Assembly: GCF_003514505.1 (NCBI RefSeq) | Contig: NZ_DOPX01000024.1 | Span: 1-64,000 of the forward strand | DNA from: Proteiniclasticum sp. | Lineage (GTDB): Bacteria; Bacillota; Clostridia; Clostridiales; Clostridiaceae | Length of the DNA stretch: 64,000 nucleotides | Direction of reading: 5' to 3' | Shown: positions 15,119 to 23,608 of the stretch, piece by piece | Layout of the letters: each line of letters starts with the position of its first letter | Numbering within the stretch: the first letter of the stretch is position 1 | Notes under the pieces: generated by a model | Told to the model about the DNA's origin: nothing | The model's database searches: none | Seen by the model: the letters and a program-made list of their open reading frames with translations, nothing else | Position numbers and translations under genes: made by a program

Positions 15119-16105
15119 TCATCCGTGGCTGTTCAGGTATTCATTGACACCAAGAGCGGCTTTGGCCCCATCACTGGCGGCAATGACAATCTGTTTGTAG
15201 GGGACGGTGGTGACATCTCCTGCAGCAAAGACTCCGGGAAGACTGGTTCTGTTTTTCTCATCCACCAGGATTTCACCTCGGTCGTTTAGTTCCAGGAGAC
15301 TTTTAAAGATGCCTGTATTGGGCAGATGACCGATTTCAATGAAAAGGCCGTCTGCGTAAAGCTCTTCTTTTTTACCGGTATCCTTATGAAGGACTTGGAT
15401 GCCCTTCATGGCTGTTTCCCCAAAAATCTCTTCAATCTGGGTCTCCAGATGTACTTTGATTTTCGGATCTTCCTTCAGTTTCTCTATTAAGATCGCATCG
15501 GCTCTCAACTGACTTCTGTGTACTAAGGTCACGGATGTGGCAACCTTTGCCAGATCCAGCGCCGCTTCAACAGCAGAGTTTCCGCCGCCTGCGATGAAGA
15601 CCTCTTTGTTTTTGAAAAGGGGTGCGTCACAGATGGCGCAGTAGGCAACGCCTTTCCCTGCGAAGGTGTCTTCTCCGGGAACACCCAGATGCCTTGGATT
15701 GGATCCTGTGGCAACGAGGATGGTTTTTGCTTTAAACATCTCTCCGGAGTATAACGTCAGGAGATGTTCTTCTCCGTCTTTTGTATATCCCACCACTTCG
15801 CTGTCATCTTTGATGGGCACTTCCAGAGCCTCCACATGGCGAAGGAACTCATCGGCAATGGATTCCCCGCTCATTTCTTTGATGCCCAGGTAGTTATCTA
15901 CCACTGAGGTATCTAGAAGGAGCCCTCCTTTCCGCTTGGTGATGATACCGACCTCCAGGCCTTTTCTCTTGGCGTAGAGAGCTGCGTTGAGACCCGCAGG
16001 ACCTCCGCCGATGACGAGAAGGTCATAGAGGATATCTGGATTCAGTTTTTTGGTGTCTTTTGAGACGGTGCCTTTTTTCAGGTCAATCTGAAAAGAAAAT
16101 GACAT
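15119..16105 (-). CDS. trxB: Thioredoxin-reductase-like NAD(P)H flavoprotein
   Basis: A 328-residue FAD enzyme of the thioredoxin reductase family. FAD-binding GGGPAGLNAALYAKRKG comes after a 28-residue N-terminal extension, then the redox-active CAICD motif (GVAYCAICDAPLF), the NAD(P)-binding GGGNSAVEAA with HRS downstream, and the C-terminal FAD signature GVFAAGDVTTVPYKQ. It lies directly upstream of, and in line with, the two-fold thioredoxin protein, so the two probably work as a reductase-carrier pair. AGGAGG precedes the ATG. The extension is unusual for TrxB and suggests a variant specialised for this carrier. Confidence 0.88.
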   Translation of the reverse strand: MSFSFQIDLKKGTVSKDTKKLNPDILYDLLVIGGGPAGLNAALYAKRKGLEVGIITKRKGGLLLDTSVVDNYLGIKEMSGESIADEFLRHVEALEVPIKDDSEVVGYTKDGEEHLLTLYSGEMFKAKTILVATGSNPRHLGVPGEDTFAGKGVAYCAICDAPLFKNKEVFIAGGGNSAVEAALDLAKVATSVTLVHRSQLRADAILIEKLKEDPKIKVHLETQIEEIFGETAMKGIQVLHKDTGKKEELYADGLFIEIGHLPNTGIFKSLLELNDRGEILVDEKNRTSLPGVFAAGDVTTVPYKQIVIAASDGAKAALGVNEYLNSHG

Positions 16106-16175
16106 GTGCTTGCCTCCTAGTGGTTACTTCCTGTCGCCATAAGGGGACAGAACTTGAATGATAATGGTATAAAAT

Positions 16176-16193
16176 AGGCATGATATCATGCCT
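16176..16193. repeat. 18-bp perfect palindrome behind the RAYT gene
   Basis: AGGCATGAT (16176-16184) is followed by its exact reverse complement ATCATGCCT (16185-16193). It starts 4 nt after the RAYT stop and, on the minus strand, is followed by ATTTTAT, so it may be a terminator or a REP hairpin. Confidence 0.6.
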
Positions 16194-16197
16194 GTCT

Positions 16198-16911
16198 TTA
16201 CTTTTCGCATGCAGCGCTTAGAATTTTACAGATACTGGATTCTGAAAGACCCCCAAACAGTGCGCCCAGTTCCTTCAGGGACAGGGTGGAGTTTTTACGG
16301 AATCTTAATATGAGATCATTTCGGATCTCTTTTTCTTTCAGAAGTTCTTCCAGGGATAGTCCTCTTTCCAAAGAGACTTCCTTGAGCTTCTCTTCTGCTT
16401 CCTCCAGGGTTTCCATACAGTTTCTGCAAGGAGCCCCCTCTTTTTGATCCGCTCGTTTTTCTATGGGAGAGATCCAGTCGAGTTTTAAGGGTGCTTCTTT
16501 GTCATAGGTGCAGTAGCTGTTCCATAGGGATCCTGTGATGCCATTTTTGTGGAGACGTTTCACCACATCCTCCGCATCTTCCGGATCTTTTAGCAGCTCA
16601 CTTTTATAACGGTCTTTGAAAAGCGGTTCCTTCTGGTCTTTATACATGGCATAGCCGATGTTGATGCTTTTCATCACTTTGGACATATCCGCACCATTCA
16701 GATCCATGACAAGGTGGTACTGGTTGTCTGACAAGAGACAGTAGGCATAAAGCTTGAACTGGAACTGCGTCTGAGCTTTCTTCAGAATCTCCAGAAATTC
16801 TGTCCTGTCTTCCTCTTTTTCAAAAAGCAGTTTTTGACCACCGCCGGACTGGGTGATGTGGAATGTGCCGTAAGGGTCCTTGATTCGTGCTTTTCTCGCC
16901 ACTTCATTCAC
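16198..16911 (-). CDS. REP-associated tyrosine transposase-like protein (Y1_Tnp, RAYT)
   Basis: A 237-residue protein of the Y1 transposase superfamily: an N-terminal ARIKDPYGTFHITQSG strand, EEDRTEFLEIL, the LLSDNQYHLVMDL segment at the place of the HUH motif (usually N-H-x-H), then the helix MSKVMKSINIGYAMYKD that carries the candidate catalytic Tyr. Here the first His is Gln (QYH), so metal binding may be altered. The C-terminal part (LSLEELLKEKEIRNDLILRFRKNSTLSLKELGALFGGLSESSICKIL) looks like a helix-turn-helix and includes a CRNC pair before it. The start is probably GTG 16911. The gene is enclosed by inverted repeats. Confidence 0.82.
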   Translation of the reverse strand: MNEVARKARIKDPYGTFHITQSGGGQKLLFEKEEDRTEFLEILKKAQTQFQFKLYAYCLLSDNQYHLVMDLNGADMSKVMKSINIGYAMYKDQKEPLFKDRYKSELLKDPEDAEDVVKRLHKNGITGSLWNSYCTYDKEAPLKLDWISPIEKRADQKEGAPCRNCMETLEEAEEKLKEVSLERGLSLEELLKEKEIRNDLILRFRKNSTLSLKELGALFGGLSESSICKILSAACEK

Positions 16912-17043
16912 CTGCCTTCTGGTACTATCCTATCACAGTAAAAAATAAAATTCAAGTACCGTCCCCTTATTTTTTTGCTTTTTTATGATATTGGGCATAG
17001 ATAGAAGTGTAGTAGTGGATTTATTAGGTGAGGAGGAATGCAT

Positions 17044-17778
17044 ATGAGACATCCGAAAGTATATCTTTCACCCAGCAAGCAGCCCCATAACATTTACGCC
17101 ACGGGAAACACCAACGAGGAAAAGGAAATGGTGGAGGTGTCGAAATTATTGAAGAGAGTCTTAGAAGAGGAGTATGGCATTGAGACGGTGCTTTCAGATC
17201 TTTCGCTGGACATTGGCAGAAATGGAAGACCCAAGGAGGCTAGAGACAAGGGCTGCAGTATTTATCTGGCCATCCATTCCAATGCGGGGGGATCTGGGAA
17301 AGCAAAAGGGGCCGTCGCGCTTTTTCATCCAGCTTCAAAAGACTCTAAAGCACTGGGGAGAATATTGGTGGAGGAGCTCAATGGCATCTGCCCCTATGGA
17401 AGCAACCGGTCTGAGCCTCTTGTGGATGGTATGAGAGCTTTTCAGGGGAAAGGGTTTGGTGAAATTAGAACCCCCTATGAGTATGGGATCACGCCGGTAC
17501 TCATGGAGACGAACTTTCATGATCATATGGACATTGCCAAGTGGATGACTGGAAACAAAGAAGTCATAGCGAGAAGCTACGGAAGAGCTTTGGCGAAATT
17601 TCTTCAGGTGGGGAAAAAGACGAGTCATGATCCTATCAAAGATCCTGTAAGCAAAGCTGCAGATGAGAGCGCACTCTACAGAGTTCAGGTGGGGGCTTTC
17701 CGAAAGATTGAGAATGCGGAGGAGCTAAAGGCAAGGCTTTGGAGTTTAGGTTTTGAAGGATTCATCAGCAACAGATAA
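17044..17778 (+). CDS. N-acetylmuramoyl-L-alanine amidase with short SPOR-like tail
   Basis: Amidase_3-type zinc amidase (about 244 residues) that cuts the bond between muramic acid and the stem peptide. Motifs: N-terminal VYLSPSKQ, Glu in NTNEEKEM, the zinc His in YLAIHSNAGG, and the catalytic Glu in VLMETNFHDH. The C-terminus begins a SPOR repeat (YRVQVGAFRKIENAEELKARLWSLGFEGFI) but stops after about half of the usual 70 residues. There is no signal peptide, as in phage endolysins and some sporulation amidases. ATG 17044 is preferred over 17038 because GGAGG (17032-17036) is then seven bases away. Stand-alone gene. Confidence 0.85.
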   Translation: MRHPKVYLSPSKQPHNIYATGNTNEEKEMVEVSKLLKRVLEEEYGIETVLSDLSLDIGRNGRPKEARDKGCSIYLAIHSNAGGSGKAKGAVALFHPASKDSKALGRILVEELNGICPYGSNRSEPLVDGMRAFQGKGFGEIRTPYEYGITPVLMETNFHDHMDIAKWMTGNKEVIARSYGRALAKFLQVGKKTSHDPIKDPVSKAADESALYRVQVGAFRKIENAEELKARLWSLGFEGFISNR

Positions 17779-17838
17779 GAATTTCTGTGCGATTTCAAGA
17801 CAATAGCGAGGACTTTCTAAAGAAACACCAAAAAGGCT

Positions 17839-17865
17839 TAACTTTTCATGAAAGTACTTCGATAA
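17839..17865 (+). promoter_or_regulatory. Possible sigma-D promoter of the GGDEF gene
   Basis: TAAC (17839-17842), 17 nt, CGATAA (17860-17865). It resembles the better sites in the motility region but the spacer is one base longer, so it is the weakest of the set. The rest of 17779-17970 shows nothing else of note. Confidence 0.35.
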
Positions 17866-17970
17866 TTGGATAGGGTGTACTAAGAGCAGAAGTGTGATGC
17901 TTTTTCAAAGGTGATAAGAACCCTAAAAATAGCATAAAGTAAATATAATGAATAGAAATCGGAGAGAATA

Positions 17971-19053
17971 ATGGAAGATATAACAAATATTGAGCGGCTG
18001 AAAGCAAGACAAAAGAGAGTAAAGCTCCTGGTATTCATGGGAGTGTCACTGATACTTACCATGTTCCTTTTCAGCATGATGATGATCACCATTCATAAAA
18101 TTCAGGGAACAGGCAGAGTCATCAATTATACCGGACTGGTTCGAGGGGCAAGCCAGAGACTTATCAAGAAAGAGTTCACAGGCATTCGGGGTGATGCCGA
18201 TATCGCTCGTCTGGATGAGATTATGGGGGGGCTGACCCATGGAGAAAGCACTTATAATATTACGCCCATCACGAATGAATATTATCGGAAAAAACTGGAA
18301 GTCTTAGTAACAGGATGGGAGGCATTGAAAAGAAACATCCTCATATACCGGGAGAATCCGATGACGGAGCCTCTTCTATATGAAAAAAGCGAGCTGTTCT
18401 TCACCCATGCGGATCAAGCTGTTGATGCAGCCGAAAGCTATTCAGAAAACCTTGCCTCCAGACTTTTGACCTACGAAATTCTTCTAATCCTCATGCTCAG
18501 CATAATATTAGCAGTCCTTTGTCTGCAGATCATTGGAGAAATCAAACTGAATAAGAAGCTCAATATCATTGCGTATATAGACCTGAATACCGGGCTGCCA
18601 AACAGGAGAAGCTGCGAACATGAGCTTTCCAAAGGGGAGATCCTTGGTGAAAAAGAAGCGGTCTGCTGTTTTATGTTTGATCTCAACAATCTTAAAGAAG
18701 TGAATGACACGTTAGGACACAGTTATGGAGATCTTCTCATTTCAAGCTTTGCAACCATCCTTCGGCGTGCTGCGCCAAAGGGGATGTTTGTGGGAAGAAT
18801 TGCTGGTGATGAGTTTATGGGGATTCTACGCAATACAACGGAGGAAGAAATCAATGCTTTCGCAGAGGCTTTAAAAGCCGAACAGATTGCACTGAAGAAT
18901 AATCCAACAAATTATGCCATTAGTGTCAGTTATGCCATGGGGTATGCTTATTCCAAGGAATATCAGAACAGCAGTCTAAGAAAACTGCTGGATGTTGCGG
19001 ATATGGAAATGTACAAGGACAAAAAACGCTGTAAAGAGACAAAAAAAGCTTAG
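17971..19053 (+). CDS. Membrane diguanylate cyclase (PilJ-like sensor + GGDEF)
   Basis: A 360-residue protein: TM1 (about 19-41), an extracytoplasmic helical sensor beginning with INYTGLVRGASQRLIKKE, close to the PilJ/NarX-type entry signature, TM2 (about 168-190), and a C-terminal GGDEF domain. The active loop reads RIAGDEF, an accepted variant of GGDEF; FMFDLNNLKEVNDTLGH supplies the metal and base-binding residues, so cyclic-di-GMP synthesis is likely. The inhibitory RxxD site expected five residues before the loop is missing, suggesting no product inhibition. It stands alone between an amidase and a YyaL-like gene. A weak sigma-D-like site upstream would connect it to motility control. 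Confidence 0.88.
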   Translation: MEDITNIERLKARQKRVKLLVFMGVSLILTMFLFSMMMITIHKIQGTGRVINYTGLVRGASQRLIKKEFTGIRGDADIARLDEIMGGLTHGESTYNITPITNEYYRKKLEVLVTGWEALKRNILIYRENPMTEPLLYEKSELFFTHADQAVDAAESYSENLASRLLTYEILLILMLSIILAVLCLQIIGEIKLNKKLNIIAYIDLNTGLPNRRSCEHELSKGEILGEKEAVCCFMFDLNNLKEVNDTLGHSYGDLLISSFATILRRAAPKGMFVGRIAGDEFMGILRNTTEEEINAFAEALKAEQIALKNNPTNYAISVSYAMGYAYSKEYQNSSLRKLLDVADMEMYKDKKRCKETKKA

Positions 19054-19083
19054 ATTCAGTAGAATAACTAAAAAAACGCATAA

Positions 19084-19118
19084 AAAAAACTCTTCTGGTG
19101 TAGGGAAGAGTTTTTTTT
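19084..19118 (+). terminator. Terminator after the GGDEF gene
   Basis: AAAAACTCTTC pairs with GAAGAGTTTTT, followed by a long T-run. Confidence 0.85.
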
Positions 19119-19430
19119 CATGTATGCGTTAGGGAGATACATATGAAAATAGGTTTGTTGGCGACCTATTTGTTAATACTTTAACATTATTTTATACAAA
19201 TGTAAAGAGCTAACCAAGAAAAAAACCTGAAATACTGAGGGTTATTCTGTATCATTGTATTCCATTGAGATCAGAACATAAAATACACTGGATGAAAACG
19301 TTATTTTATTAACAAAATATTTTTCGATCTCGGAACAGAACTCGAACTTCACAAAACAGTAATATTTTTTGAGTATGATGTAAAGAAACAGTTCCAGATT
19401 GTACTTGAATCAATAAAGGAGAGTTATCAG
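19119..19430. other. AT-rich intergenic region
   Basis: About 310 nt without a gene. It contains one small inverted repeat (ATAGGT...ACCTAT near 19149-19169) and many A/T tracts, and must hold the promoter for the YyaL-like gene, but no clear -35/-10 pair stood out. Confidence 0.5.
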
Positions 19431-21473
19431 ATGGCTCATATAGATCAAAAAATGAATAGACTGGCTTTGGAGAAATCGCCCTATCTCAGACATCATGCGA
19501 TGAATCCCGTGGACTGGTATCCCTGGGGAGAAGAAGCTTTTGAGAAAGCAAGGAAAGAAGACAAACCGATTTTTCTTTCCATAGGATATGCTTCCTGTCA
19601 CTGGTGTCATGTGATGGAAAGGGAGTCCTTTGAAGATCTGGAAGTGGCTGAGGTGCTGAACCGCTATTTTGTCTCTGTGAAGGTAGATAAGGAAGAACGG
19701 CCGGATGTGGATCACGTCCATATGAGTTTCTGCCAGGCCATGACGGGGGATGGGGGCTGGCCCATGACACTTATTCTGACACCGGAGAGAAAGCCCTTCT
19801 TTGCAGCCACCTATCTGCCGAAAGAAACCAAAGGTCAGCATATGGGTCTTCTGGAAGTCCTTGCGAGGATTTCAGCCCTGTGGCTGCAAGAAAAAGAAAG
19901 AGTGCTTTCTTCCGCAGACTTTGCTGTGGAAGCAGTGCTTTCAGTGCAGAAAGAGAGGAAAGAAGGAGATCTGGATGATGAAATCCAGAAGAAGGCCTTT
20001 GCCTCTCTGGTTTCTATTTATGATGAGCATCAGGGTGGATTTTTTCAAGCTCCAAAGTTCCCGCTGACCCATCACCTTTATTATCTGCTGTGGTTCTACA
20101 AAACAACAGGTGAGGAGAAGGCTCTGGAGATGCTGGAAAGAAGTCTCATCAGTATGTATAAGGGCGGACTTTTTGATCATGTGGGCGGCGGGTTTTACCG
20201 GTATGCAGTGGATGCAAGATGGCTCATCCCGCATTTTGAAAAGATGCTCTATGACAATGCTCTTCTTTCGAGGGTATATCTTTCTGCTTATGTGATTACA
20301 GGAAGAGAGCTGTATAAGAAGGTTTCTGTTAGAACACTGGATTTTCTTCTGGAGCATATGAAAGATAGAGAAGGAGGCTTTTACTCCTCCATGGATGCGG
20401 ACAGTGAAGGAGAAGAAGGCAAGTTCTATCTGTTTGAAAAGGAGGAACTGCTGTCTCTCCTTGGAGAAGAAAAAGGAAAGGAGTTTGCAAGGTTCTATGG
20501 TGTGGAGGAGAAAGGCATGTTCGAAGGAAAGAATATCTTAAACCTCTATGAGAAACCACTGGGTGATCTTCTGGAGGAGGAGCCAGAGACCATCATGGAG
20601 TCCAGAAAGAAGGTCTTGATGTACAGAGAAAAACGGGTGCATCCTGCAATGGATGATAAGATCCTCTCGTCCTGGAATGGAATGGTACTGGAGACATTGT
20701 CTATGGCAGGAAGGCTTTTGGAGGAGAAGCGCTATACAAATGCTGCTAGAGATCTTTTTGGTTTCATCGAAGAGAAAATGACCGATGAGAAAGGAATCCT
20801 TCACGGTGTATATCGGGAAGGCTTAGGGGAGACAGAAGCATTTCTTGATGGCTATGTCCACGTTCTTCATGGTCTTCTGGCGCTTTATGAGAATACTCTG
20901 GAGAACCGGTATCTTTCCGTGGGAAAAGATCTGGGAGATCAGATTATTGATAGGTTTTTCAATGGAAAGGTGTTTCAGCTGAGCGGTAAATATCATGAAA
21001 CCCTGAGTATCCCAGCAGAAGAGATTTTTGACTCCGCTACACCGTCAGGAAATTCGGAGGCAGTCCGTACCATGGCAAGGCTATACAGCTTCACTGGAGA
21101 AGAGCGTTATCTTCAAGTGATGGAGAAAATATTTATGGAGCTTTCTGGTGAAATCACAGAAAACCCCAAAGGGTTTTCAGGAATACTTCCCTCCTATGAT
21201 GTATGGATACATGGACCCAGGGAGATTGTCCTCTCCGGGAAGAGAGAGGACCCGGTTTTTCAGGAGATGCTGAGAATCCTTCAGAAGAGAGAGCTCACTG
21301 GCATCACGTTGGCGGTTCATGATCCTCGGGAGAAAGAGGAATCAGAAAAGATCTTCTCCTTTATTCGAGAAACAGAAAATGGAACTGCATCCGTGTTCTT
21401 TTGCAAGGATCACAGCTGCAGTCTTCCCGTGGAGACGGTGGAGGAGCTTCTAGAATCGCTCATGAAGTTCTAA
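19431..21473 (+). CDS. yyaL: Thioredoxin-domain protein, YyaL/DUF255 (SSP411) family
   Basis: A 680-residue cytoplasmic protein with an N-terminal thioredoxin-like domain (about 1-165) containing the family signature WYPWGEEAFEKA, FLSIGYASCHWCHVMERESFED with a CHWC pair, and DGGWPMT, followed by a long alpha/alpha six-hairpin glycosidase-like region (FFQAPKFPLTHHL, GGGFYRYAVDARWLIPHFEKMLYDNALL, SSWNGMVLE). The family is widespread, often called thymidylate kinase or cellobiose epimerase in error; its substrate is unknown, although the barrel resembles N-acylglucosamine epimerases. Full length. The ATG follows AAAGGAGAG. It stands alone with a bidirectional terminator behind it. Confidence 0.9.
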   Translation: MAHIDQKMNRLALEKSPYLRHHAMNPVDWYPWGEEAFEKARKEDKPIFLSIGYASCHWCHVMERESFEDLEVAEVLNRYFVSVKVDKEERPDVDHVHMSFCQAMTGDGGWPMTLILTPERKPFFAATYLPKETKGQHMGLLEVLARISALWLQEKERVLSSADFAVEAVLSVQKERKEGDLDDEIQKKAFASLVSIYDEHQGGFFQAPKFPLTHHLYYLLWFYKTTGEEKALEMLERSLISMYKGGLFDHVGGGFYRYAVDARWLIPHFEKMLYDNALLSRVYLSAYVITGRELYKKVSVRTLDFLLEHMKDREGGFYSSMDADSEGEEGKFYLFEKEELLSLLGEEKGKEFARFYGVEEKGMFEGKNILNLYEKPLGDLLEEEPETIMESRKKVLMYREKRVHPAMDDKILSSWNGMVLETLSMAGRLLEEKRYTNAARDLFGFIEEKMTDEKGILHGVYREGLGETEAFLDGYVHVLHGLLALYENTLENRYLSVGKDLGDQIIDRFFNGKVFQLSGKYHETLSIPAEEIFDSATPSGNSEAVRTMARLYSFTGEERYLQVMEKIFMELSGEITENPKGFSGILPSYDVWIHGPREIVLSGKREDPVFQEMLRILQKRELTGITLAVHDPREKEESEKIFSFIRETENGTASVFFCKDHSCSLPVETVEELLESLMKF

Positions 21474-21514
21474 TCCTCTTTTCCTATAGCAGAATCAATA
21501 CCAAGGCGATATAG

Positions 21515-21557
21515 AAGGCTCTGTTTTCTCCCGCTACAAATGGGAAAACAGAGCCTT
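21515..21557. terminator. Bidirectional terminator
   Basis: A 14-bp stem: 21515-21528 (AAGGCTCTGTTTTC) pairs with 21544-21557. It separates the convergent yyaL-like and DUF4179 genes. Confidence 0.85.
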
Positions 21558-21569
21558 TCATTTTATTAT

Positions 21570-22919
21570 TCAGCGGTTTTCTTTCATGGGGATTGGAACC
21601 AGTATAGGTTCACGAAGTGTTTTTAAGGGACCATCTGCCACGTCAAAATACAGAGCATCCCCAATCACGTCCTGGAAAGAGTAGCTGTATGTCTTGATGT
21701 TCAGATCCTCCGTATAACTGGTATAGAGTGCTTGCTTAATACTGTCTTTTTCATCCCTTGCTGATCTGAATGGCAGGGAGTGATAGTTTTCAGAGGTATG
21801 GAAAGAAATGGTGGTTGTCCTGTCTTCTATGGTAATGTCTTTCAGTAAAATTCCATATGAGTTTTCTTCCAATGTCTTCTCTTCCAGATTCACTTTCAGT
21901 GGTGCCCTGTCTTTTGGCACCATGGTATAGGAATGGATCTTTAAAAGTCTCTCTTCTGGCACTTTAAAGTAATTGTCCTGAATCCGCATGGTGATGGTTG
22001 TTTTTCCATCTGGACTGTCCTCATGCTGTGTCAGATAGCCTGTGGTATTAAGTGGAGTCAGTACACCATCATTGTAGAAATCCATCGACATTGAGATATC
22101 CATGGTGTTGCTGTTTTTGATGCTGTAAGTGAAAAGAGACATGGTGGGGTATTGGGTAAGCTCTTCCAGAAGGATCTCCTGATCTTCAATCCATACAGAT
22201 TGATTCAGTTCATAAATCTTGGGATCCTTAGGAGGTTCCAGAGACAGATCGTAAGAAAAATGATACTCAGCCAGTGTTTTGCTGCTGCTGCCCTCATGAG
22301 AGGATTTTGTCAGAGTCACTTCCACTGTCAGGTTTCTTGGCATGGCCACTTCTGCAAAATCAATATTCAGCTGACTCAGATGACTGCTTTCCTCAGATTC
22401 CCCAAGATATCCAAGGGACCTGGAATATGAGAGGTATCCTTTGTCAATGACGTTTCCAGTGTCCCGATCGGTGATTTTTTCTCTGGTAATCATCACATCT
22501 TCATGGTCATTCTTTAAAAAATCTGATGGCACGTCAAAGAATAGAATGAGATTTCTCTCGTCCGAAATGACATAGGGAAGGGATAAAGTCAGGTCCTCGT
22601 CGGTGTCTTTCAGGTTCACATACTGGATGTGATCATTTTCCACTGCGCTTTTCAGCGAAGCGTTGTACATGACATATTCGGTGAGTTTATTGAGGATTGG
22701 AATATCTTTTAGAGACCTGGCAAAAGCGATGTTGTTATTGACCAAAATAACAAACAGCATGGCTGCAGTGAAGCTGGGCAATGTGGTGAAAAGAATTCGC
22801 TTTTGTCTTCTCTCTTTTTTTAGTCTTTTATCCAAACGGTTTGTGCTTTGATAGAGTGCATCCGGATACTCTTTGGATGAGGCTATGGCTTTTTCCAGCT
22901 GTTCTTTATTTTTTCTCAT
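21570..22919 (-). CDS. DUF4179 membrane protein, probable anti-sigma factor (module A)
   Basis: A 449-residue protein with a short cytoplasmic N-terminus (RLDKRLKKERRQKR), one transmembrane helix (ILFTTLPSFTAAMLFVILVNNN), then a large extracytoplasmic beta-rich region starting FARSLKDIPILNKLTEY, the DUF4179 signature. Such genes follow ECF sigma factors and are thought to hold them at the membrane. ATG 22919 is preferred because AAGGAG lies nine bases upstream; an earlier ATG at 22952 is out of reach of a good site. The gene overlaps its sigma factor by exactly 14 nt, indicating translational coupling. Ligand or stress sensed is unknown. Confidence 0.85.
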   Translation of the reverse strand: MRKNKEQLEKAIASSKEYPDALYQSTNRLDKRLKKERRQKRILFTTLPSFTAAMLFVILVNNNIAFARSLKDIPILNKLTEYVMYNASLKSAVENDHIQYVNLKDTDEDLTLSLPYVISDERNLILFFDVPSDFLKNDHEDVMITREKITDRDTGNVIDKGYLSYSRSLGYLGESEESSHLSQLNIDFAEVAMPRNLTVEVTLTKSSHEGSSSKTLAEYHFSYDLSLEPPKDPKIYELNQSVWIEDQEILLEELTQYPTMSLFTYSIKNSNTMDISMSMDFYNDGVLTPLNTTGYLTQHEDSPDGKTTITMRIQDNYFKVPEERLLKIHSYTMVPKDRAPLKVNLEEKTLEENSYGILLKDITIEDRTTTISFHTSENYHSLPFRSARDEKDSIKQALYTSYTEDLNIKTYSYSFQDVIGDALYFDVADGPLKTLREPILVPIPMKENR

Positions 22920-23421
22920 AGGATAAATCTCCTTTCTCATCGGAAAGTTCAATTCTAAGAAGTTCCAGAGCTTTTCGTGTGTGAGAGGACACGGTGCCTT
23001 CTGGGAGGCTCAGGATCTCACCGGTTTCTTTGATGGTAAAACCTGCAAAATAACGAAGAATGATGACTTGCTGCTGCACTTCCTGAAGGGAAGAGATGGC
23101 AGCCTTTGTAGGCAGTGAGATGACATTGTCTTCCATACCCCGTTCCGGAAGGGTATCGGTATAGTAGACCTTCTTGTCTTTTTTTAAGATCCTCAGACAT
23201 TCATGGATGAGAATCCGGGTAAGGTAAGTTTTTGTGAAGTCCGGTTCAATGATGGATTCTCTGTTTTTATACCCTAGATAGATGGCTTCATCCACTGCAT
23301 CCAAGGCCATGGACTCACTGCCAAGGTATCCGTAGGCCATACGATAGAGGACTTCCCGGTATTCTTCTGTGAGTTTTACATAGGTATCCGGATCCAGTTT
23401 CTTTTTTGTAAATATACCCAT
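22906..23421 (-). CDS. ECF-type RNA polymerase sigma factor (module A)
   Basis: A 171-residue sigma-70 family protein with region 2 (YREVLYRMAYGYLGSESMALDAVDEAIYLGYKN) and region 4 (LQEVQQQVIILRYFAGFTIKETGEILSLPEGTVSSHTRKALELL) but no regions 1 or 3, as usual for ECF factors. AAAGGAGG precedes the ATG. It is followed by an overlapping DUF4179 anti-sigma candidate. A close relative with the same arrangement lies at 25829-26344. A shared sequence block upstream of both suggests autoregulation. Target genes are unknown; the nearby LTA-synthase-like gene hints at envelope functions. Confidence 0.92.
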   Translation of the reverse strand: MGIFTKKKLDPDTYVKLTEEYREVLYRMAYGYLGSESMALDAVDEAIYLGYKNRESIIEPDFTKTYLTRILIHECLRILKKDKKVYYTDTLPERGMEDNVISLPTKAAISSLQEVQQQVIILRYFAGFTIKETGEILSLPEGTVSSHTRKALELLRIELSDEKGDLSYEKK

Positions 23422-23439
23422 ACTTCGCCTCCTTTACCC

Positions 23440-23462
23440 ATTAGAGTGTTTAGCACTGGTTT
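23440..23462 (-). promoter_or_regulatory. Conserved upstream block of ECF gene A
   Basis: On the minus strand: AAAC, 11 nt, ACTCTAAT, then the ribosome binding site of the sigma gene about 8 nt later. The same pattern with identical spacing occurs before ECF gene B (26365-26387). It may be an ECF promoter element or a shared leader. Confidence 0.45.
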
Positions 23463-23566
23463 TCCATGAGAAAAAATAAAAAATAGTGATCTTCAAACTA
23501 TTTCAATCTAATTTTACTATACCGAAGATCAAGAAAAATCACAAAACGTGTTATAAAATAACAAAA

Positions 23567-23592
23567 GATGCTGCCAAAAGGAAAGCAGCATC
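23567..23592 (-). terminator. Terminator of ECF module B operon
   Basis: GATGCTGC (23567-23574) pairs with GCAGCATC (23585-23592). On the minus strand TTTTGTTATTTTATA follows. Confidence 0.8.
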
Positions 23593-23608
23593 ATAATTTC
23601 ATTGTAGT

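Larger units (their letters stand above)
16139..16970 (-). mobile_element. REP/RAYT-type unit: transposase-like gene inside inverted repeats
   Basis: The segment is bounded by 16139-16159 and 16950-16970, which match as 21-bp inverted repeats at 19 of 21 positions; the conserved outer part is ATAAGGGGAC and the inner part ACTTGAAT. GGGGACGG-type ends are familiar from Firmicutes REP sequences next to RAYT genes. The only gene inside is the Y1-transposase-like CDS on the minus strand. Read on the minus strand, the unit begins at 16970. Whether it moves as a whole or is a domesticated RAYT with flanking REPs cannot be told here. Confidence 0.6.

Noticed and set aside
15190..15210. GGGGACGG segment inside the trxB gene as another REP copy
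   Set aside because: It is coding sequence with no further match to the ends of the RAYT unit.
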